Assembly (NCBI RefSeq): GCF_006716785.1
Contig: NZ_VFPQ01000001.1
Coordinates: 496,001 to 560,000, forward strand
DNA from: Thermopolyspora flexuosa
GTDB taxonomy: Bacteria; Actinomycetota; Actinomycetes; Streptosporangiales; Streptosporangiaceae
Reading direction: 5' to 3'
Length of the DNA stretch: 64,000 nt
The notes beneath the pieces were generated by a model, which searched no databases, was not told the DNA's origin, and saw only the letters and a list, made by a program, of their open reading frames with translations. Position numbers and translations under genes: made by a program. Positions 59,285 through 64,000 of this stretch are shown here, one piece after another. How positions within the stretch are numbered: position 1 is the first letter of the stretch; each line of letters starts with the position of its first letter.

Positions 59285-60666
59285 CGCTCACCGCCGCGCT
59301 CGCCGCCCCGCCGCCCGTCGCCCTGCCCGCCCACCCCGGTCCGGACCCGGCGCGGGCCGCGGCCGAGGCGACCGCCGCCGTGCTCGCCGACTTCACCGGC
59401 GGCCGGCACCGGGGCGTGATCGTGGACTCGCCGCCCGGCGCGGGCAAGTCCACGCTCGTGGTGACGGCCGCCCGCGCGATCGCCGACGCCGGCGAGCCGC
59501 TGATGATCGTGGCGCAGACGAACGAGCAGGTCGACGACCTCATCGTCCGGATCGCCGCGGCCGACCCGCGGATCGCCGTCGGCCGGCTCAGCGCCCGCGG
59601 CCACACCCCCTCGCCCCGGGTGGCCGCCCTCGACGGCGTGACGGTCGCGCACGCGGTCGACGACCTCGCCGGGTGCGCGATCGTGATCGGCACCGCGGAC
59701 AAGTGGGCCTACACGAAGGCCGCGCGCTTCCCGTGGGCGATCGTCGACGAGGCGTACCAGATGCGCTCGGACAAGCTGCTGCCGATCGCCACCCTCTTCG
59801 ACCGGGCGCTGTTCGTCGGCGACCCCGGCCAGCTCGACCCGTTCTCCACGGTCGGCGTGGACCGCTGGGCGGGCCTGTCCTGGGACCCGATGCAGAGCGC
59901 GGTGGCGGTGCTCGCCCGGCACAACCCCGACCTGCCGGTGCACCGGCTGCCGGTCTCCTGGCGGCTGCCCGCGAGCGCCGCGCCGCTCGTCTCGCAGGCC
60001 TTCTACCCCGACACCCCGTTCCGCTCCGGCACCGCGGCGGGCGACCGCCGCCTGGAGCTCGCCGCCGGGTGCGCGGACGCGGTCGACCGCACCCTCGACG
60101 AGGCGGCCGGGTCCGGCTGGGCGCTGCACGAGCTGCCCGCCCGGCACACCGTGCGCACCGACGCCGAGGCGGTGCGGGCCTGCGCCCGGCTCGCCGCCCG
60201 GCTGCTGGCGCGCCGCCCCGTCGCGTATGACGAGCACGGCTCCCACCCGGTCGGCCCGGACCGGATCGCGATCGGCTGCGCGCACAAGGACCAGGTGGCG
60301 GCGATCCGCGCCGCGTGCGCGGCCGAGGGCGTGCCCGACGGCGTCACCGTGGACACCGCCAACCGGCTGCAGGGCCGCGAGTACGACGTCACGATCGTGC
60401 TCCACCCGCTCTCCGGCCGCCGCGACGCCACCGCGTTCCACCTCGAGGCGGGCCGGCTGTGCGTGCTCACCTCGCGGCACCGGCACGCCTGCGTCGTGGT
60501 GGCCCGCGCCGGCATCCCCGAGCTGCTCGACGCCCACCCGTCCACCGGCGGCGTGCACCTCGGCGTGCCGGTCAAGTTCCCGGACGGCTGGGAGGCGAAC
60601 CACGCCGTGCTCGACCACCTCGCCCGGCACCGGGTGCCCGCCGTACCGGACGGGCCGGGGCGCTGA
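59281..60666 (+). CDS. UPF1/Dna2-like superfamily 1 helicase
   Basis: The 461-residue protein has Walker A SPPGAGKST (50-58), motif II IVDEAYQM near 156, motif III FVGDPGQLDPF, motif IV-like LPVSWRLP (UPF1 has QYRMHP), motif V TVDTANRLQGREYDV and motif VI VLTSRHRHACVVV. It is about the size of a bare SF1B motor without the 1B barrel, which may be supplied by the preceding protein. UPF1/Dna2 helicases move 5'-3'. GTG 59281 overlaps the previous stop. The gene ends 12 bases from the converging VOC gene. Confidence 0.82.
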   Translation: MTLTAALAAPPPVALPAHPGPDPARAAAEATAAVLADFTGGRHRGVIVDSPPGAGKSTLVVTAARAIADAGEPLMIVAQTNEQVDDLIVRIAAADPRIAVGRLSARGHTPSPRVAALDGVTVAHAVDDLAGCAIVIGTADKWAYTKAARFPWAIVDEAYQMRSDKLLPIATLFDRALFVGDPGQLDPFSTVGVDRWAGLSWDPMQSAVAVLARHNPDLPVHRLPVSWRLPASAAPLVSQAFYPDTPFRSGTAAGDRRLELAAGCADAVDRTLDEAAGSGWALHELPARHTVRTDAEAVRACARLAARLLARRPVAYDEHGSHPVGPDRIAIGCAHKDQVAAIRAACAAEGVPDGVTVDTANRLQGREYDVTIVLHPLSGRRDATAFHLEAGRLCVLTSRHRHACVVVARAGIPELLDAHPSTGGVHLGVPVKFPDGWEANHAVLDHLARHRVPAVPDGPGR

Positions 60667-60678
60667 CCGGCCCGCGGG

Positions 60679-61062
60679 CTACGCGCCGCCGCCGTACGGG
60701 ACGGTGAGGATCTCCAGGAAGTGGCCGTCGGGATCCTCCCAGTACACGCCGCGCCCGCCGTCCCTGGTGTTGATCTCGCCGGGCCGCCGCCTGCCCGGGT
60801 CGGCCCAGTAGGGCAGGTTCCGCTCGCGGATGCGGCCGAAGATCTCGTCGAACTCGGCCTCGGTGACGAGGAACGCGTAGTGCTGCGGGCTGATCGGGCC
60901 ATCGGAGTCCATGTAGTCGAGCGAGACCCCGTTGGCGAGCTCGACGACGAGGAACGGGCCGTACGGCTTCGGCGCGGGCAGGCCGAGCAGCTCGGCGACG
61001 AAGCCGGCCGAGCGGTGCTTGTCGGTCGCGTGCACGATCGTGTGGTTGAGCTGGACGGGCAT
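60679..61062 (-). CDS. VOC family (glyoxalase-like) protein
   Basis: The 127-residue protein has paired beta-alpha-beta-beta-beta modules: LNHTIVHATDKHRSAGFVAELLG with the first metal His near residue 7, YAFLVTEAEFDEIFGRI, and GRGVYWEDPDGHFLEILT with a late Glu. Family members are glyoxalases, dioxygenases or antibiotic-binding proteins, and no subgroup marker fixes this one. It converges on the helicase operon. ATG 61062 is clear, with GGAGGTGAC just upstream. Confidence 0.87.
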   Translation of the reverse strand: MPVQLNHTIVHATDKHRSAGFVAELLGLPAPKPYGPFLVVELANGVSLDYMDSDGPISPQHYAFLVTEAEFDEIFGRIRERNLPYWADPGRRRPGEINTRDGGRGVYWEDPDGHFLEILTVPYGGGA

Positions 61063-61121
61063 GTCACCTCCCGGGACGTCCGTCGCGTCTCACCTGGGCT
61101 CCTGCCCGCGGCCGTGCGCGC

Positions 61122-63332
61122 TCACCCCTCGGGGAGGGCCGCGTTGAGCCGGACCGCGAGGGAGGTGTTGCGCCGGATGCCGCGGTTCGCCACCGCGATC
61201 TCCAGCGCGCGGGCCTGGCCGACGAGCACGACCGTGTGCCGGGCCCGGGTGATCGCGGTGTAGAGCAGGTTGCGGCGCAGCACGAGCGAGCCCGCCGCCG
61301 TGGTCAGCGGGATGATCACGTACGGGTACTCGCTGCCCTGGGCGCGGTGCACGGTGATCGCGTAGGCGTGCAGGATCTCGTCGAGCTCGTCGTAGCCGTA
61401 GCCGACGGTCTGCCCGTCGTCCATGCGGATCTCGATCCGCCGCTCCTCGGGCACGATCCGGGTTATCACGCCGGTGGCGCCGTTGAACACCCCGTCCCGG
61501 CCCTTGTCGTAGTTGTTGCGGATCGGCATGACCCGGTCGCCCGGCCGGAACACCCGGCCGTCGGTCCAGTGCTCGGGCACGCCCGGCCGGTGCGGGTTGC
61601 GCCGCTCCTGCAGCAGCCGGTTGAGCTCCTCGGCCCCGGCCGCCCGCTGCCGCCCCGGGCACAGCACCTGGATGTCGTCGGGGTCGACGCCGCGCCGCTG
61701 CGGGATGCGCCGGGTGGCGAGGTCCGCCACCAGCTCCGGGATCGCCTCCGGGTCCTCCTCCTGGAACAGGTAGAACTCCTTGCCCGCCACCGGGAGCAGC
61801 CCGTCGCGCACCCGGTGCGCGTTGGCGACGATCGGGCTGCCGAGCGCCTGCCGGAACACGTGGCCGAGCCGTACCCGGGGGATCGCGGGCACCTCCAGCA
61901 GGTCCCGCAGCACGTCGCCCGGGCCGACGCTGGGCAGCTGGTCGGGGTCGCCGACGAACAGCACGTGGCAGCCGGAGGCGACCCGGCGCAGCAGGGCGCG
62001 TGCGACCACCAGGTCGAGCATCGAGGTCTCGTCGACCACGATCAGGTCGGCGAGGAACGGATCGGTGTGGTCGAACAGCGCCCCGTCCTCGGCGGGGTCG
62101 GCGCGCGGCCGCACCATGCGGTGCACGGTCATCGCGGGCAGGCCGGTCAGCTCGCCGAGCCGCCGCGCGGCGCGCCCGGTGGGGGCGGCGAGCGCGACCC
62201 GGCCGCCGCCCGCGCGCACCAGCTCGGTGAGCACCCGGACCGTGTGGCTCTTGCCGCAGCCGGGCCCGCCGGTGAGCACCGACACCGTCTCCCGCAGCGT
62301 CATCTCGATCGCCCGCCGCTGGTCCGGATGGAGGTCCGCGTACGGCGGGGCGTCCCCGCCCAGCCGCTCCTCGGCGATGCGCCGTACCCGATCCGGCATC
62401 CGGGATGCGGCCCGGTGCAGCCGGAGCAGCTCGCCCGCCACCGACGACTCGGCGACGTGCAGCCACCGGGCGGACACCACCGGCTCCACCTCGCCGTCGG
62501 CGCGCAGGCCGGGCAGCAGCTCGACCACGACCTTGCCGTCGGCGCGCAGCGCGTCGAGGGCCGCGCGCAGCGGGCCGGGATCGGCGTCGAGCAGCTCCAT
62601 CGCCTGGGCGATCAGCGCCTTCTCCGGCAGGTGGCAGTGACCCGCCCGCGCGTTCGCCCGGTCGAGCACGTGCAGCAGCCCGGCCCGCATGCGCTCCGGG
62701 CTCTGCTCGGGCAGGCCCACCGCCATCGCGATCCGGTCCGCGGTGTGGAAGCCGATGCCACGCACCTCCTCGGCGAGCCGGTACGGCTCGGCGCGCACCA
62801 CGCGTGCCGCGTCCTCGCCGAGCGCCTGGTGGATGCGGACCGCGAGGGCGGGCGAGAGCCGTACCCCTTGGAGGAAGGTCATGATCTCCCGGATCGCCTT
62901 CTGCTCGGCCCAGGCCTCGCGGATCATCCGCGCCCGGGCCGGCCCGATGTTGTGCACCTCGAGCAGCCGCTCGGGCTCGGTGTCGATCACCTTCAGCGTG
63001 TCCGCCCCGAAGTGCGCGGCGATCGCGTCGGCGAGCTTGCCGCCGATGCCTCTGACCAGCCCGGAGCCGAGGTAGCGCCGGATCGCGTAGACGCTCGCGG
63101 GCAGCACCGAGACGCACTCGGTCACCTGGAACCGCTCGCCGTGCTCGTCGTGCCGGGAGTAGCCGCCGGTGAGCCGGACGGTCTCGCCGGGCTGCACGCC
63201 GACGAGCGCGGCGCCGGCCGCGACCACCGTGCGCTCGCCGCCGAGGTCGACGCACGCGACCGTGTAGCCGTCGGGGGCGACGTATCGCAGGTGGTCGACG
63301 ACGCCCTCGATGACCTGCCCCGGCTCGTTCAT
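61122..63332 (-). CDS. recD2: RecD2-type ATP-dependent DNA helicase
   Basis: The 736-residue protein has the RecD2 layout: an N-terminal OB-like region (about 1-75), two helix-hairpin-helix stretches (YLGSGLVRGIGGKLADAI, VHNIGPARARMI), then an SF1B motor with Walker A GGPGCGKSHT near 355, motif II VVDETSMLDL, motif III VGDPDQLPSVGPG, the SH3-like 2B segment (RVMPIRNNYDKGRDGVFNGATG) and motif VI LLYTAITRARHTVVLVG. RecD2 unwinds DNA 5'-3' without RecBC. ATG 63332 is chosen with GGGGTGG six bases upstream; GTG 63341 is an alternative. It is divergent from the last gene. Confidence 0.92.
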   Translation of the reverse strand: MNEPGQVIEGVVDHLRYVAPDGYTVACVDLGGERTVVAAGAALVGVQPGETVRLTGGYSRHDEHGERFQVTECVSVLPASVYAIRRYLGSGLVRGIGGKLADAIAAHFGADTLKVIDTEPERLLEVHNIGPARARMIREAWAEQKAIREIMTFLQGVRLSPALAVRIHQALGEDAARVVRAEPYRLAEEVRGIGFHTADRIAMAVGLPEQSPERMRAGLLHVLDRANARAGHCHLPEKALIAQAMELLDADPGPLRAALDALRADGKVVVELLPGLRADGEVEPVVSARWLHVAESSVAGELLRLHRAASRMPDRVRRIAEERLGGDAPPYADLHPDQRRAIEMTLRETVSVLTGGPGCGKSHTVRVLTELVRAGGGRVALAAPTGRAARRLGELTGLPAMTVHRMVRPRADPAEDGALFDHTDPFLADLIVVDETSMLDLVVARALLRRVASGCHVLFVGDPDQLPSVGPGDVLRDLLEVPAIPRVRLGHVFRQALGSPIVANAHRVRDGLLPVAGKEFYLFQEEDPEAIPELVADLATRRIPQRRGVDPDDIQVLCPGRQRAAGAEELNRLLQERRNPHRPGVPEHWTDGRVFRPGDRVMPIRNNYDKGRDGVFNGATGVITRIVPEERRIEIRMDDGQTVGYGYDELDEILHAYAITVHRAQGSEYPYVIIPLTTAAGSLVLRRNLLYTAITRARHTVVLVGQARALEIAVANRGIRRNTSLAVRLNAALPEG

Positions 63333-63371
63333 GCGATCCACCCCGAGGGCACCCTACTTAGACTTACCGAC

Positions 63372-63938
63372 ATGCGGCGAGTGAGCAGCCGGCTGAGCAG
63401 CACGCTGGTCGTGGTGGCGGGGGAGCGCGCGCCGCGCGTCATCGCCGGGCTCGAGGGCCTGCACAACGTGCGCACCGTGGTGCGGGGCGACCGCACCCCG
63501 GCCGCGGTCACCGAGGCGCTGACCAGGTCCGCCGCCGCGACGTACGTGGTGCACGACGCCGACCCGCTCGCGGCCGTCGGCGACGCGTGGACCGGGTTCT
63601 TCGACGGCGTGGAGCCGGTGGGCGGCCTGGAGGCGGCGATCGAGACCACCCTCGCCGACCTGGAGGCCGGGCGGCTCGTGCTGCCCGACTACTACATCGT
63701 CCTCGACCCCGACGAGCTGCCGCCGACCCGGCGGCACTGGTGGCTCGGCGTGCTCGCCGGGGCCGCGCCCGCCCGGGTGGTGCCCGCGCCCGCCTCGGCG
63801 CGGGCGGTCGCCGAGACCCTCGGCCGCCTCGCCTCGGGACGCTGGTGGCCGTCCGACCTCAGGGCCTGGCTGCGCGAGCTGCCCCGCACCGTGCCCGACC
63901 GGGCCGGAACCACGGCCGGGGGAGGCGTCTCCGCCTGA
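63372..63938 (+). CDS. Conserved actinobacterial hypothetical protein
   Basis: The 188-residue protein is Ala/Val/Leu-rich with alternating strands and helices: STLVVVAGERAPRVIAGLEGL, TYVVHDADPLAAVGDAWTGFFDG, and LVLPDYYIVLDPDELPPTRRHWWLGVLAGAAPARVVP, which looks like a conserved signature. It has no signal or membrane segment. I think similar proteins occur across actinomycetes, but I know no function. TAGACT (63359-63364) ends seven bases before ATG 63372, so it is probably leaderless and divergent from recD2. A GC-rich imperfect hairpin follows the stop near 63945-63980. Confidence 0.75.
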   Translation: MRRVSSRLSSTLVVVAGERAPRVIAGLEGLHNVRTVVRGDRTPAAVTEALTRSAAATYVVHDADPLAAVGDAWTGFFDGVEPVGGLEAAIETTLADLEAGRLVLPDYYIVLDPDELPPTRRHWWLGVLAGAAPARVVPAPASARAVAETLGRLASGRWWPSDLRAWLRELPRTVPDRAGTTAGGGVSA

Positions 63939-64000
63939 CCGGGCCGCGGGGGAGCGCCGGGGTACGGCCCCGCTCCCGCAAATTCCGTTGAACCGCGAAA

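Overview
The window is chromosomal DNA from a high-GC actinomycete. Nearly every third codon position is G or C, and GTG and TTG starts are common. It carries WhiB7, mycoredoxin, a UvrD2 with an HRDC tail, a long-form HPF with two C-terminal domains, and an initiator tRNA with a C1-U72 mismatch. The block nudC - mrx1 - uvrD2 - whiB7 - ABC1 kinase - DUF2342 protease - PDZ/Lon protein - UPF0182 matches the neighbourhood known in Mycobacterium tuberculosis as Rv3199c to Rv3193c. Gene content suggests Streptosporangiales, but the species cannot be fixed from sequence alone.

Layout. 1-3.6 kb: an NRPS-independent siderophore operon on the minus strand (ATP-grasp ligase and two IucA/IucC synthetases, the second cut by the window edge) behind a near-perfect iron box. 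3.7-23.4 kb: the conserved housekeeping/stress block, with a full whiB7 attenuation leader, a perfect Crp-type site before thiF-like/ABC1, and moaE. 23.5 kb: initiator tRNA-fMet. 23.7-27.5 kb: a decaying locus with two DUF6461 copies (one split by a 23-bp tandem duplication, one shredded) around a frameshifted Ser/Thr kinase. 27.6-44.6 kb: a long minus-strand array with two complete peptide-type ABC importers, three LLM flavin monooxygenase-like genes and an SfnB/DszC-like flavoprotein, read as an organosulfur scavenging island, with an Eis-type acetyltransferase at its end. One permease gene there is frameshifted.

45-55.9 kb: a Dfp-like flavoprotein, a Bcr/CflA-type exporter, a two-C-domain HPF with a paired operator, a KhtT/KhtU-type cation antiporter pair, a two-component system divergent from a small secreted protein across a TTCAG repeat operator, then an alpha/beta hydrolase plus SnoaL pair and an AraC regulator. 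56.3-60.7 kb: a tightly overlapping operon of an Fe-S RecB/Cas4-type nuclease, an unrecognised protein with a beta-rich C-terminus and a UPF1/Dna2-like SF1 helicase, possibly led by a small basic ORF. This looks like a Dna2-type machine split into subunits and is the best candidate for an undescribed system. 60.7-64 kb: a VOC protein, RecD2 and a conserved hypothetical.

Several genes begin six or seven bases after a TAnnnT -10 element, which indicates widespread leaderless transcription. No CRISPR array, insertion sequence, prophage or rRNA was seen.
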